Positions 16,683-24,455 are shown, counted from the stretch's first letter. The stretch: 64,000 nucleotides of DNA from Mesorhizobium sp. INR15 (GCF_015500075.1 NZ_CP045496.1:1178001-1242000), one strand, 5' to 3'. Program-made: numbers and translations. The notes: generated by a model not told the origin, from the letters alone.

Positions 16683-17108
16683 TCAGGCCAGCTTGGCGTC
16701 GAGCGACACATTGATGGCGCCGAGCGCCTTCGAGACCGGGCATCCGGCCTTGGCCTTCTCGGCCAGTTCCTGGAATTTCGCCGCGTCGATGCCCGGCACA
16801 TTGCCGACCACCGTCAGCGCGCTGCCGGTGATGCCGGTGCCGGGAACCAGCGTCACCACGGCCTTGGCGTTGAGTTCAGCCGCGGGCGTGCCGTTCTCGG
16901 CGAGGAAATGCGAAAACTGCATGGCAAAGCAACCGGCATGGGCGGCGGCAATCAGCTCTTCCGGGTTGGTGCCGGATTTGCCGCTCTCGTCCTCGAAGCG
17001 CGCCTTGAACGAATAGGGCGTGCCTTTCAGCGTGCCGCTCTGGGTGTCGAGCGTGCCCTTGCCCTCTTTCAGATCGCCTTTCCAGACGGCGTTTGCGGTG
17101 CGGTCCAT
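16683..17108 (-). CDS. OsmC-family peroxiredoxin
   Basis: 141 residues. Peroxidatic and resolving cysteines are Cys60 (AAAHAGCFAMQ) and Cys123 (AKAGCPVSKALG), with the conserved EELIAAAHAGC helix. It is OsmC-type, distinct from the Ohr at 2400: it opens with VWKGDLKEGKGTL and contains TSGSG-like QSGTLKGTPYSFKARF. It detoxifies hydroperoxides. The ATG at 17108 has an AGGAGG site 5 bases upstream, which decides the start over an upstream in-frame alternative. Confidence 0.9.
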   Translation of the reverse strand: MDRTANAVWKGDLKEGKGTLDTQSGTLKGTPYSFKARFEDESGKSGTNPEELIAAAHAGCFAMQFSHFLAENGTPAAELNAKAVVTLVPGTGITGSALTVVGNVPGIDAAKFQELAEKAKAGCPVSKALGAINVSLDAKLA

Positions 17109-17308
17109 GGAATTCCTCCTGGGTTGTCGTGGGTGAGCTGTCAATCAGCGTCCGGTCAACTATAGCGTGCGCGGCTTCGAAGGCCACCGCGCTTTCACGT
17201 CGGCAAGCGATAGAGAGTTTAAAAAACTCGCGTGCAGAAATGTCGGGTCGCCGCAGCGCCAGCCGTCCTGCGTGTGGCCACGCCATTCGTGGCCGCATGG
17301 AGCGTCAC

Positions 17309-17515
17309 ATGGATCTGTTGTCTTCAACACGCGAAAGGCTGTTCGGGCAGGAAACGGACTGGGTGCGGGTGCAGCCATCCGGCTTTGGACGGCTGCTGTT
17401 GGCACTCGCCATCATTGCCGTCGGCTTCAGCCTGCTCGACCATGTCGCGGCAGGCAGAAGCCAGGCTGGCGTCTCCATCGCTTCGTCCTATGGTTCAAAC
17501 CCGCAAAGGAGATAG
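17309..17515 (+). CDS. Small hypothetical membrane protein
   Basis: 68-residue frame ending 2 bases before the next gene's start. It has one hydrophobic segment (FGRLLLALAIIAVGFSLLDHV, within residues 26-46), so it could be a single-pass membrane protein. An in-frame ATG at 17297 would add four residues. I do not recognise it. Support comes from tight spacing with the downstream YciI gene; it may still be a chance frame. Confidence 0.4.
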   Translation: MDLLSSTRERLFGQETDWVRVQPSGFGRLLLALAIIAVGFSLLDHVAAGRSQAGVSIASSYGSNPQRR

Positions 17516-17517
17516 AA

Positions 17518-17874
17518 ATGCAATATATCTGCCTGGTCTATGGCGAGGAGAAAGACCTCCACGCGCTCACCCCTGCAGGGGGAGCCAAGCTCGATGCCGA
17601 TTCGCTGGCCTATGACCGGTCCCTGGAGGAAAGCGGCCGCCTGATCATGGCTCAGGCCCTGCAATCGGTGAGCACGTCGAAGACCGTGCGCCGGCGCAAG
17701 GGCAAGAGTCTGGTCACCGACGGGCCGTTCGCCGAGACCAAGGAACAGCTGCTGGGATTTGTCATGGTCGAGGCGAAGGACCTGAATGAAGCGCTCGAAA
17801 TTGCCGCCGGTATTCCGCTGGCCGAGATGGGCACCATAGAGGTGCGGGCGATCTACGACATACCGGGATCATAG
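17518..17874 (+). CDS. YciI/DGPF-domain protein
   Basis: 118 residues. It starts MQYICLVYGEEKDLHAL and carries the DGPF signature TDGPFAETKEQLLGFVMVEA at about residues 68-87, followed by EIAAGIPLAEMGTIEVR. This dimeric ferredoxin-like family is often encoded near ECF sigma factors, but none is adjacent here; an IS element lies downstream instead. An AAGGAG site stands 6 bases before the ATG. Enzymatic role unknown. Confidence 0.88.
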   Translation: MQYICLVYGEEKDLHALTPAGGAKLDADSLAYDRSLEESGRLIMAQALQSVSTSKTVRRRKGKSLVTDGPFAETKEQLLGFVMVEAKDLNEALEIAAGIPLAEMGTIEVRAIYDIPGS

Positions 17875-17963
17875 GCGCCGCGCACAGCGTGCGGCCAGGC
17901 AAAAGGTTTCCTGGCCGTTCGCAACTCTTGCGTGTTGAAGCAAGGCCCTAGAGCAGAATCTGA

Positions 17964-18569
17964 TCATTCCGGCTCATATCCTGTTGCGGCGAAGTAGTTG
18001 GCGCACTCTGTTGGTGTGAAGCATGGCAGTGCGGCGCTGATGGTATCCCACAATTCCGCGACGGTTCGTGCGGCGGCTTTGCGTAGGATCGATTTCAGCT
18101 TGGAAAAGGCGTTCTCGATCGGGTTGAAGTCAGGAGAGTAGGGCGGGAGGAACATCATCCTTGCGCCGGTCGCTTCGATCGCCTCACGGGCGGCTGCGCT
18201 TTTGTGCGCCGGCAGGTTGTCGAGGATCACGACATCGTCGGGCCGCAGCGTCGGCACGAGAACCTGCTCGACATAGGCGACGAACCATTCGCCCGTCATC
18301 GGGCCGTCCAGGACCATTGGCGCGGTCATGCCAGTGAGGCGCAGGGCGCCGGTGAACGTCGTCGTCTTCCAATGGCCATGCGGGATTGGCGATCGGCACC
18401 GCATCCCGCGCTTCGTGCGCCCCCGCAGTCGAGCCATCTTTGTCGAGGCTCCGGTCTCGTCGATGAAGACCAGATGCTCGGGATCAAGATCGGGCTGGGC
18501 GTCGAACCACGCGTTTCGTCGCGCGGCTACGTCTGGTCGCTCCTGCTCGCTGGCGTGCGCCGTTTTTTT
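17964..18569 (-). CDS. IS630 transposase, C-terminal catalytic part (OrfB frame)
   Basis: Read in this frame from the A8 tract at 18563-18570, translation runs KKTAHASEQERPDVAARRNA and then carries the whole DDE catalytic core: first Asp in HLVFIDETGAST, second Asp in VVILDNLPAHKS, and Glu in PPYSPDFNPIENAFSKLKS. No independent start with a good ribosome site is obvious; an ATG at 18437 would exclude the first catalytic Asp. Expression as a functional enzyme therefore needs a +1 (or -2) shift from the OrfA frame, as proposed for many IS630 members. Confidence 0.85.
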   Translation of the reverse strand, partial: KKTAHASEQERPDVAARRNAWFDAQPDLDPEHLVFIDETGASTKMARLRGRTKRGMRCRSPIPHGHWKTTTFTGALRLTGMTAPMVLDGPMTGEWFVAYVEQVLVPTLRPDDVVILDNLPAHKSAAAREAIEATGARMMFLPPYSPDFNPIENAFSKLKSILRKAAARTVAELWDTISAALPCFTPTECANYFAATGYEPE

Positions 18570-18912
18570 TGAAGGTCATGGAGTGACGATCGAGAAAGCG
18601 CCAGATCGTGCTCGTCGCAAACGACGCGCCATGCTCTTGTCGCAGCAACTCGGCGAGTTCGACCAGCGTGATGTCCACCCGCCTCTCGATCGCCGCCAGA
18701 AGGATGTCGCGATACGCTTCGACGCGGTGGGACCGCCTGTCGCCGCCCTGCGGCTTTGCGCAGGTGGATCCGCTCGCGCGCCATTCCCGGACCCAACGCA
18801 CCGCGCTTGCCGCCGCCACGCCAAATCGCGCCGCTGCCGCCCGTCGCGACAGGCCGCCATCAACCGCTGCGACCACGCGAGCCCGCAAGTCTTCGGATAA
18901 GGATTTCGCCAT
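18484..18912 (-). CDS. IS630 transposase, N-terminal DNA-binding part (OrfA frame)
   Basis: Up to 142 residues; the meaningful part is about residues 1-113. It begins MAKSLSEDLRARVVAAVDGG with a helix-turn-helix (SRRAAAARFGVAAASAVRWV) and a second HTH-like region (ASFATSTIWRFLDRHSMTFK). After TFK the frame continues into Arg-rich sequence with no family resemblance, while the neighbouring frame continues the transposase. Two HTH motifs in the N-terminal third fit the paired-like DNA-binding domain of IS630/Tc1 transposases. Confidence 0.85.
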   Translation of the reverse strand: MAKSLSEDLRARVVAAVDGGLSRRAAAARFGVAAASAVRWVREWRASGSTCAKPQGGDRRSHRVEAYRDILLAAIERRVDITLVELAELLRQEHGASFATSTIWRFLDRHSMTFKKNGARQRAGATRRSRATKRVVRRPARS

Positions 18913-19043
18913 GCCACGCCGGCCTCCTAATCCAGCAGATATGCTGAATCAGATTTCCAATCCCCACGAAACCCCTATCGATTCTATTCGCTCGGATTTT
19001 GCTCTAGTTCCCCTATCGTCGCCCGGGTTCCAGGGGATCTCGT

Positions 19044-19572
19044 ATGCCTTTCCTGATTGCTATCTTCGGTCTGTTGGGAGCGGCGGCGTTCTGGTGGTAC
19101 CGGATGAAGGCCATGAACGAAGCCGCGCGGGACGTTGCCGATGTCATCGGCCGGGTCCAGGGCTCGGTGCGCCGCAAGAAACTGCGCAAGCAGGCGGCGC
19201 TGTCACCGCTGACGGCGATCGACGATCCCGTGGTGGCGGCCGCGACGCTGATCACATCGATCGTGTCCGAAGATGGCCCGGTGCTGCCGCAGCGCGAAGC
19301 CGTCATTCGCGCGGTGATTTCCGAGATCGCCGACAAGAAGAAGACCGATGAGGCCGTCGTCTATGCCAAATGGGCGGCGGCGCAGATCGATGACACCACA
19401 ATCGTCATCGACAAGCTCGCGCCATTCCTGCGCGAACGTCTACGACGTGGGTGAACGAAATGACCTGCTGCAGATGGTGAACCGCGCCGCGCAAGGCGGC
19501 GAGAAAAGACTCGAGATTTCAGACCAGCGGATATTGCGGCTGCGGCAGAAGCTGGGTTTCGAAGTTAATTAG
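19044..19572 (+). pseudogene. TerB-like membrane-anchored protein, apparently frameshifted
   Basis: From the ATG at 19044: an N-terminal membrane helix (PFLIAIFGLLGAAAFWWY), then a TerB-like helical region (DPVVAAATLITSIVSEDGPV, QREAVIRAVISEIADKK). The frame stops at 19452-19454 after FLRERLRRG. Another frame continues from about 19443 with VGERNDLLQMVNRAAQGGEK and LRLRQKLGFEVN to a stop at 19570-19572, exactly the kind of C-terminal half expected. Omitting the A at 19442 gives RERLDVGERNDLL and restores a single 175-residue protein. Either a real one-base insertion or an assembly error. The IS630 element sits 38 bp upstream. Confidence 0.7.
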
Positions 19573-19582
19573 CCGCCGCGCC

Positions 19583-20845
19583 TCAGATCGCTTCACCCTT
19601 CAACAAGCGCGGCGTGCTGGCGGACAGACCCGATGCCTGGCGGATAAAGAAATCCTTCAGCCGCGGCATGCGTTCAACCAGACCGAGGCCAATGTCGCGC
19701 ACCGCGCGCAGCGGGCCGATGTCGTTGGAAAACAGCCGGTTCAAGACATCGGTGGTGACGCCCATCTGCACCGTGTCGAAACGGCGCCACTGCTGGTAGC
19801 GTTCGAGCACGTCGAGCGCGCCGATATCCTGGCCGAGACGGTCGGCCTCGACAATCACTTCGGCAAGGGCGGCCACATCCTTGAAGCCGAGGTTGAGGCC
19901 CTGGCCGGCGATCGGGTGGATGCCGTGGGCGGCGTCGCCGGCGAGCGCCACGCGCGGCGCGACGAAGGCGCGGGCAATGGTCAGGCCGAGCGGCCAGGCG
20001 CGCGGCTTGTCGGCGACGCGGATTTCGCCAAGCTTCAGGCCAAAGCGCTGTTCGAGCTCATGCTCGAAGATGAAGTCGTCGCCGGAGACCAGTTTTTCGG
20101 CGTCCTCGGCGCGCTCGACCCAGACGATCGACGAGCGGTTGGTGCCGTCCTTGTCCGGCTTCAACGGCAGGGTGGCGAAGGGGCCTGCCGGCAGGAAATG
20201 CTCTTCGGCGCGGCCATTGTGCGGGCGCTCATGCGCCACTGTGCAGACGATGCCGGACTGGCCATATTGCCATTTCACCGTCTTGATACCGGCCATGTCG
20301 CGCAGCTTCGAATTCACCCCGTCGGCGGCAACCAGCAGACGCGCCTTCAGCGCCGCGCCATCGGCCAGCCGCACGGTGATGCCGCTGCCGCTGGTCTCGA
20401 ACCCCTGCACAGCGACGCCTTCGATGATCTCGATGCCGAGTTTTTCGGCACAGTCGCGCAAGGCGCCGTTCAGCACCCGGTTGGACACCATGTGCGCAAA
20501 GGGTTCGCCCGGTGCGACCTCGCCGTCGAAGGTCAGGAACACCGGGCGCACCGGATCGGAAGTGCGCGAATCGGTGATGATCATGTCGGTGATCGCCTGG
20601 GCTTCCGGCGCGATTTCGGCCCAGACGCCGAGCTGGTCGAGCATGCGGCAAGCGGCGGCGGCAATGGCGGATGCGCGGCCATCCCTCTGCCAGGCGCCAG
20701 CCGGCGCGGCATCGACGAGGGCGATGGCAAGCCCCGGGCGCGCCTGTTTCAGCGATACGGCGGCGGCGAGCCCGACATAGCCGGCGCCGGCGACCAATAT
20801 GTCGAGCTCCGACCTCGATTTTGCATCCGCCTTGCGTTCCACCAT
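19583..20845 (-). CDS. UbiH/UbiF/COQ6-family FAD-dependent hydroxylase
   Basis: 420 residues, class A flavoprotein monooxygenase. FAD-binding ILVAGAGYVGLAAAVSLKQ is at the N terminus, the DG motif in LLVAADGVNSKLRD, and the second FAD contact in VALAGDAAHGIHPIAGQGLN, typical of ubiquinone-ring hydroxylases. It most likely hydroxylates a polyprenylphenol intermediate of ubiquinone; which ring position (UbiH, UbiF, UbiI or the broad-specificity UbiL/UbiM of alphaproteobacteria) cannot be decided. I chose the ATG at 20845, where the FAD motif begins 15 residues in; the upstream frame is Arg/Cys-rich and non-homologous. Divergent from tesB. Confidence 0.88.
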   Translation of the reverse strand: MVERKADAKSRSELDILVAGAGYVGLAAAVSLKQARPGLAIALVDAAPAGAWQRDGRASAIAAAACRMLDQLGVWAEIAPEAQAITDMIITDSRTSDPVRPVFLTFDGEVAPGEPFAHMVSNRVLNGALRDCAEKLGIEIIEGVAVQGFETSGSGITVRLADGAALKARLLVAADGVNSKLRDMAGIKTVKWQYGQSGIVCTVAHERPHNGRAEEHFLPAGPFATLPLKPDKDGTNRSSIVWVERAEDAEKLVSGDDFIFEHELEQRFGLKLGEIRVADKPRAWPLGLTIARAFVAPRVALAGDAAHGIHPIAGQGLNLGFKDVAALAEVIVEADRLGQDIGALDVLERYQQWRRFDTVQMGVTTDVLNRLFSNDIGPLRAVRDIGLGLVERMPRLKDFFIRQASGLSASTPRLLKGEAI

Positions 20846-20940
20846 GTTCAATCCTTCCACGCCGGCCGGGCATTGCACCTTGACGGCCCGCCGTTCCTGT
20901 CGGAAACCCGCCATAGCATCTTGCGGCGAGGTCACGAAAC

Positions 20941-21819
20941 ATGACGATGACGGCCATGGACGAGCTTCTCGGCATTCTCGACCTCGAGAAGCTCGAACAC
21001 AATCTGTATCGTGGTCGCAGCCCCAAGCTCGACTGGCAGCGCGTCTTCGGCGGCCAGACCATCGCGCAGGCGCTGGTCGCGGCACAGCGGACGGTCGAAC
21101 CCGAGCGCCACGTGCATTCGCTGCACGGCTATTTCATGCGCCCCGGCGACACCAAGGTGCCGATCATCTACGAGGTCGACCGTATCCGCGACGGCGGCTC
21201 CTTCACCACGCGGCGCGTCGTGGCGATCCAGCATGGCCAGGCGATCTTTTCGCTGGAAGCCTCATTCCAGCAGGATGAGGTTGGTCTCGAGCACCAGGTG
21301 CCGATGCCGCATGACGTGCCGGCGCCCGACACGTTGCTGTCGCAGCGCGAATTGCTGGGCAAGTTCGGCGAGGCGGTGCCGGAGGGCATCAAGCGCTACT
21401 GGGAGCGCGACCGGCCGATCGAGATGAAGCCGGTGATGCTGAAGCACTACACCAGCCGTGAAAAACTGGAGCCGAAGCAGAACATCTGGATCCGCACTAC
21501 CGGCCCTGTGCCGGCCGATCGCGCCATCCAGTCGGCGGTGCTCGCCTATCTCTCCGACATGACGCTGCTCGACACCTCGACCTTCGCGCATGGCCGCGCC
21601 ATTTTCGATCGCGATATCCAGGCGGCGAGCCTCGACCACGCCATGTGGTTCCACCGCAGCCATGCGCTGGACGACTGGATGCTCTACACGCAGGACAGCC
21701 CGTCGACGCAAGGGTCGCGCGGCTTTACGCGCGGCTCGCTGTTTGCCCGCGACGGCACGCTGATTGCCTCGGTTGCCCAGGAAGGGTTGATCCGGCTGAA
21801 GCGGCCGCCTGCAGATTAG
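20941..21819 (+). CDS. tesB: Acyl-CoA thioesterase II
   Basis: 292-residue double-hotdog thioesterase hydrolysing medium- and long-chain acyl-CoA. It opens MDELLGILDLEKLEHNLYRG, then QRVFGGQTIAQALVAAQRTV in the first hotdog. The second hotdog has YLSDMTLLDTSTFAHGR, carrying the catalytic Asp-containing segment, WFHRSHALDDWMLYTQDSPS, and the end GRGSLFARDG-like TRGSLFARDGTLIASVAQEG with the conserved Gln. An alternative start at the second ATG (20947) or third (20956) is possible. Confidence 0.93.
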   Translation: MTMTAMDELLGILDLEKLEHNLYRGRSPKLDWQRVFGGQTIAQALVAAQRTVEPERHVHSLHGYFMRPGDTKVPIIYEVDRIRDGGSFTTRRVVAIQHGQAIFSLEASFQQDEVGLEHQVPMPHDVPAPDTLLSQRELLGKFGEAVPEGIKRYWERDRPIEMKPVMLKHYTSREKLEPKQNIWIRTTGPVPADRAIQSAVLAYLSDMTLLDTSTFAHGRAIFDRDIQAASLDHAMWFHRSHALDDWMLYTQDSPSTQGSRGFTRGSLFARDGTLIASVAQEGLIRLKRPPAD

Positions 21820-21938
21820 GCATTTCGAAGAAACTGCCTAATTTTTAATCACCAGCACCCCCGCTGTCGTGAGCAGTCGGCCTTTGCCCGCGCTCCAATC
21901 CCTTTGTTTACAGAGGGTTAACACCCTGCTTCGGCAAC

Positions 21939-21954
21939 TGGCACGGAGCTTGAA
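21939..21954 (+). promoter_or_regulatory. Sigma-54-type promoter upstream of glnK
   Basis: TGGCACG-GAGC-TTGAA matches the RpoN consensus TGGCACGN4TTGCW at every fixed position except one (C to A at the -12 GC). The -24 GG is intact. It lies about 83 bases before the glnK ATG. glnK-amtB operons are classically NtrC/RpoN-controlled, which supports the call. I could not identify clear NtrC boxes upstream. Confidence 0.75.
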
Positions 21955-22036
21955 TCCTGTTGAGCACTCTCCGGCTCTTTGGGATCGGTGAAGTCGTGCA
22001 AACGCGGGGCACCGCAACAGCAAAGGGTGAAACCTT

Positions 22037-22375
22037 ATGAAAATCGTGATGGCAATCATCAAGCCGTTCAAGCTCGACGAGGTACGCGAAGCGCTTACCG
22101 CCGTCGGCATCCAGGGCCTGACCGTCACCGAAGTCAAAGGCTACGGGCGTCAGAAGGGACATACGGAAATCTATCGCGGGGCGGAATACGCGGTCAGCTT
22201 CCTGCCGAAGATCAAGATCGAAGTCGCGGTCAGCATCGACATGGTCGACAAAGCCGTCGAGGCCATCACCGCCGCCGCCAAGACCGGCCAGATCGGCGAC
22301 GGCAAGATCTTCGTTTTCGGCATCGACCAGGCGGTGCGCATTCGCACCGGCGAAACAGACACCGACGCGCTTTGA
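22037..22375 (+). CDS. glnK: Nitrogen regulatory protein PII (GlnK)
   Basis: 112-residue PII signal protein. The T-loop KGYGRQKGHTEIYRGAEYAV carries the uridylylation site Tyr51. The C-terminal GDGKIFVFGIDQAVRIRTGE forms the B/C-loop nucleotide site. GlnK binds ATP/ADP and 2-oxoglutarate and blocks AmtB when nitrogen is plentiful. It is followed 31 bp later by amtB, the conserved arrangement for the GlnK paralogue rather than GlnB, which usually precedes glnA. Confidence 0.96.
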   Translation: MKIVMAIIKPFKLDEVREALTAVGIQGLTVTEVKGYGRQKGHTEIYRGAEYAVSFLPKIKIEVAVSIDMVDKAVEAITAAAKTGQIGDGKIFVFGIDQAVRIRTGETDTDAL

Positions 22376-22406
22376 GCGGCGAACACGTATTCCAATGGAG
22401 AGTTCA

Positions 22407-23762
22407 ATGAATATTCCTTCCACCTTGAAGACGACGGGACGCGCCGCCCTCTTGGGCTCGCTCGCTCTCGCAGCATTGGGCACGGTCGCCGCCTTCGCGC
22501 AGCAAGCGGCGCCGGCCGTGGCCGCTGCGGCACCGGCGGCTGCTCCCACCCCGGTGCTCGACACCGGCAACACCGCCTGGATGCTGACCTCCACAGCGCT
22601 GGTGCTGATGATGACCATCCCGGGCCTGGCGCTGTTCTACGGCGGCATGGTGCGCAAGAAGAACGTGCTCGCCACCATCATGCAGAGCTTTGCCATCACC
22701 TGTCTGGTGACGGTGCTGTGGTTCATGTTCGGCTACTCGCTGGCCTTCTCCGACGGCGGCGGCATGAACAGCTATCTCGGCGGCACCTCGAAATTCTTCC
22801 ACCACGGCATCACCACCGCCAGCCTGTGGCTGCCTGGGGTGGCGAACATTCCGGAATTCGTCTTCTCGATGTTCCAGATGACCTTCGCCATCATCACGCC
22901 TGCGCTGATCGCCGGCGCCTTCGCCGAACGGTTCAAGTTCTCGGCGCTGCTGATCTTCATGGCGCTGTGGCTGCTGGTCGTCTACGTCCCGATCGCGCAT
23001 TGGGTCTGGGGTGGCGGCTTCCTCGGCACAGCTGGCGTTCTCGACTTCGCCGGCGGCACGGTCGTCCATATCAACGCCGGTGTTGCCGGTCTGGTCTGCG
23101 CCCTGGTTCTTGGCAAGCGTGAAGGCTACGGCACCACCAACATGGCGCCGCACAACCTGGTCTATTCGGTCATCGGTGCTTCGTTGCTGTGGGTCGGCTG
23201 GTTCGGCTTCAACGCCGGTTCGGAACTCGCGGCCGACGGTCTCGCCGGTGCGGCCATGCTCAACACGCAGGTTGCCACCGCAGCCGCGGCGCTGGCCTGG
23301 ATGTTCGCGGAATGGATCATCGCCAAGAAGCCGAGCGTGCTCGGCATCATCTCCGGCGCCGTTGCCGGCCTGGTAGCGGTGACGCCGGCTTCCGGCTTCG
23401 TCAATCCGACCGGCGCCTTCATCGTCGGCATCGTGGCTGGCGTCGTGTGTTACATCTCGGCGGTCAAGGTCAAGCACATGTTCGGCTATGACGACTCGCT
23501 CGATGCCTTCGGCGTGCACGGCGTCGGCGGCGTGGTCGGCGCCTTGCTGACCGGCGTGCTTGCCGATCCGGCGATCAACAGCCTGTCGTCGGGCGCTTCG
23601 CTCGGCAAGCAGATCTACGGCGTTGCCGTCACCATCGTGTGGACGGCGGTCGCGACGTTCGTGATCCTCTACATCGTCAAGGCATTGGTCGGCCTGCGCC
23701 CGACGAAGCAGGACGAAGTCGAAGGTCTCGACATCAGCCAGCATGGCGAAGTGGTGCCGTAA
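22407..23762 (+). CDS. amtB: Ammonium transporter AmtB
   Basis: 451 residues. An N-terminal cleavable signal-like segment (AALLGSLALAALGTVAAFA) is followed by an Ala-rich spacer and 11 membrane helices. Family signatures include DTGNTAWMLTSTALVLMMTI, FYGGMVRKKNVL, FAERFKFSALL and the twin-His region: FAGGTVVHINAGVAGLV and DDSLDAFGVHGVGG. It conducts ammonium across the inner membrane and is gated by GlnK. I prefer the ATG at 22407, where GGAGAG stands 5 bases upstream; an ATG at 22395 lies inside that site. Confidence 0.96.
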   Translation: MNIPSTLKTTGRAALLGSLALAALGTVAAFAQQAAPAVAAAAPAAAPTPVLDTGNTAWMLTSTALVLMMTIPGLALFYGGMVRKKNVLATIMQSFAITCLVTVLWFMFGYSLAFSDGGGMNSYLGGTSKFFHHGITTASLWLPGVANIPEFVFSMFQMTFAIITPALIAGAFAERFKFSALLIFMALWLLVVYVPIAHWVWGGGFLGTAGVLDFAGGTVVHINAGVAGLVCALVLGKREGYGTTNMAPHNLVYSVIGASLLWVGWFGFNAGSELAADGLAGAAMLNTQVATAAAALAWMFAEWIIAKKPSVLGIISGAVAGLVAVTPASGFVNPTGAFIVGIVAGVVCYISAVKVKHMFGYDDSLDAFGVHGVGGVVGALLTGVLADPAINSLSSGASLGKQIYGVAVTIVWTAVATFVILYIVKALVGLRPTKQDEVEGLDISQHGEVVP

Positions 23763-23815
23763 GGCCTTCGACGGGAGCGCGCCGCTTCGGGCGACGCGCT
23801 TCCGGTCTCGGTCTG

Positions 23816-23861
23816 TGCATGCCGTCGTTCCAAAACCGCTATGCGCTTTTGACGGCATGCA
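23816..23861. repeat. Inverted repeat, 11-bp arms
   Basis: TGCATGCCGTC (23816-23826) and GACGGCATGCA (23851-23861) are perfect reverse complements with a 24-base loop. No T tract follows. First of three structures after amtB. Confidence 0.7.
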
Positions 23862-23865
23862 AACA

Positions 23866-23899
23866 GGGGACCGGCGGAACCCTCCTCCCGCCGGTCCCC
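23866..23899. repeat. Inverted repeat, 12-bp arms
   Basis: GGGGACCGGCGG (23866-23877) pairs perfectly with CCGCCGGTCCCC (23888-23899) around a 10-base loop. It is very stable but lacks a following T run, so it is not a standard terminator. The right arm starts 26 bases after the preceding inverted repeat. Confidence 0.75.
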
Positions 23900-23995
23900 A
23901 ATCCCCACGCAATTCCGGACGGAAAACCGCAGAACACTTTTCCTGGAATTGCTTCTGAATCCCGTCGTGATGCTCCCGAAAGGAGTTCACGCTTT

Positions 23996-24026
23996 GAGGC
24001 CCGGATCATGTCCGGGCCTCTTTTTT
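23996..24026 (+). terminator. Strong rho-independent terminator
   Basis: GAGGCCCGGA-TCATG-TCCGGGCCTC, a perfect 10-bp GC-rich stem with a 5-base loop, followed by six T. It lies about 235 bp after amtB, far for the operon itself, and may end a separate transcript from the hairpin-rich region. Confidence 0.9.
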
Positions 24027-24173
24027 GGTTGAATCGTTCTGGCTATGCCGCGATCCGGGCAATCACGTTCGCGTGATGTGGATTTTTGAGGAAACATCGA
24101 CCGCTTTCGCCCCGAACTGTGAGGACGATCGTCATGTTGGCGCTCGGACAAACAACAGGGAAGGAATTTTCTC

Positions 24174-24449
24174 ATGAACTTCAAGAATATCTGCCTCGGA
24201 GCACTCGCTCTTTCCATGGTCAGCGGCGTGGCATTTGCCGGTGCTCTCGACGAGCCGGATAACATGGCGCCGTTCTTCACCGATTCCGGCATGAAAACCA
24301 TGAAGCCGATGGCGGAATTCAAGACTGCTTTCATGGCGATGCCGATGGAAAAGCAGGAAGCAATGAAGAAGGAATGCCAGGATGCGGCGATGAGCAAGCC
24401 GCATGCTGAATTCTGCGCCAACGTGAAAATGCTCGGCGGCAACAACTAA
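24174..24449 (+). CDS. Small secreted hypothetical protein, Met/Lys-rich
   Basis: 91 residues with a signal peptide (NICLGALALSMVSGVAFAGA, cleavage near AFA-G). The mature part of about 68 residues has eight methionines, a repeated F-K/MAxP pattern (FFTDSGMKTMKPMAEFKTAF) and two cysteines (KKECQDAAM and HAEFCANVKM). The Met-rich periplasmic makeup could suggest metal or redox binding, but this is speculation and I recognise no domain. AGGGAAGGA lies upstream of the ATG and a terminator follows at once, so it is probably monocistronic. Confidence 0.7.
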   Translation: MNFKNICLGALALSMVSGVAFAGALDEPDNMAPFFTDSGMKTMKPMAEFKTAFMAMPMEKQEAMKKECQDAAMSKPHAEFCANVKMLGGNN

Positions 24450-24455
24450 GCGCCG

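Larger units (their letters stand above)
17951..19004 (-). mobile_element. IS630-family insertion sequence
   Basis: About 1,054 bp. The ends form imperfect terminal inverted repeats: GAGCAGAATCTGA at the left, GAGCAAAATCCGA reading inward from the right. Both are directly flanked by TA (17949-17950 and 19005-19006), matching the TA target duplication of IS630/Tc1-mariner elements. The transposase is on the minus strand in two frames joined across an A8 tract. Insertion lies between the YciI gene and a TerB-like gene, 38 bp before the latter's ATG, and has probably displaced its promoter. Confidence 0.9.
23763..24173. other. Hairpin-rich intergenic region after amtB
   Basis: This 411-base stretch holds no supported gene. 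It contains three separate perfect inverted repeats in order: 11-bp arms at 23816-23826/23851-23861, 12-bp arms at 23866-23877/23888-23899, and a terminator hairpin at 23996-24026. It could be the structured 3' untranslated region of glnK-amtB, a set of palindromic repeats, or an unannotated small RNA ending at the terminator. The sequence does not decide between these. Confidence 0.6.

Noticed and set aside
22404..23990. A 528-codon minus-strand frame antisense to amtB
   Set aside because: His/Asp/Gln/Arg-rich without domains; it is a shadow of amtB, whose membrane topology is clear.
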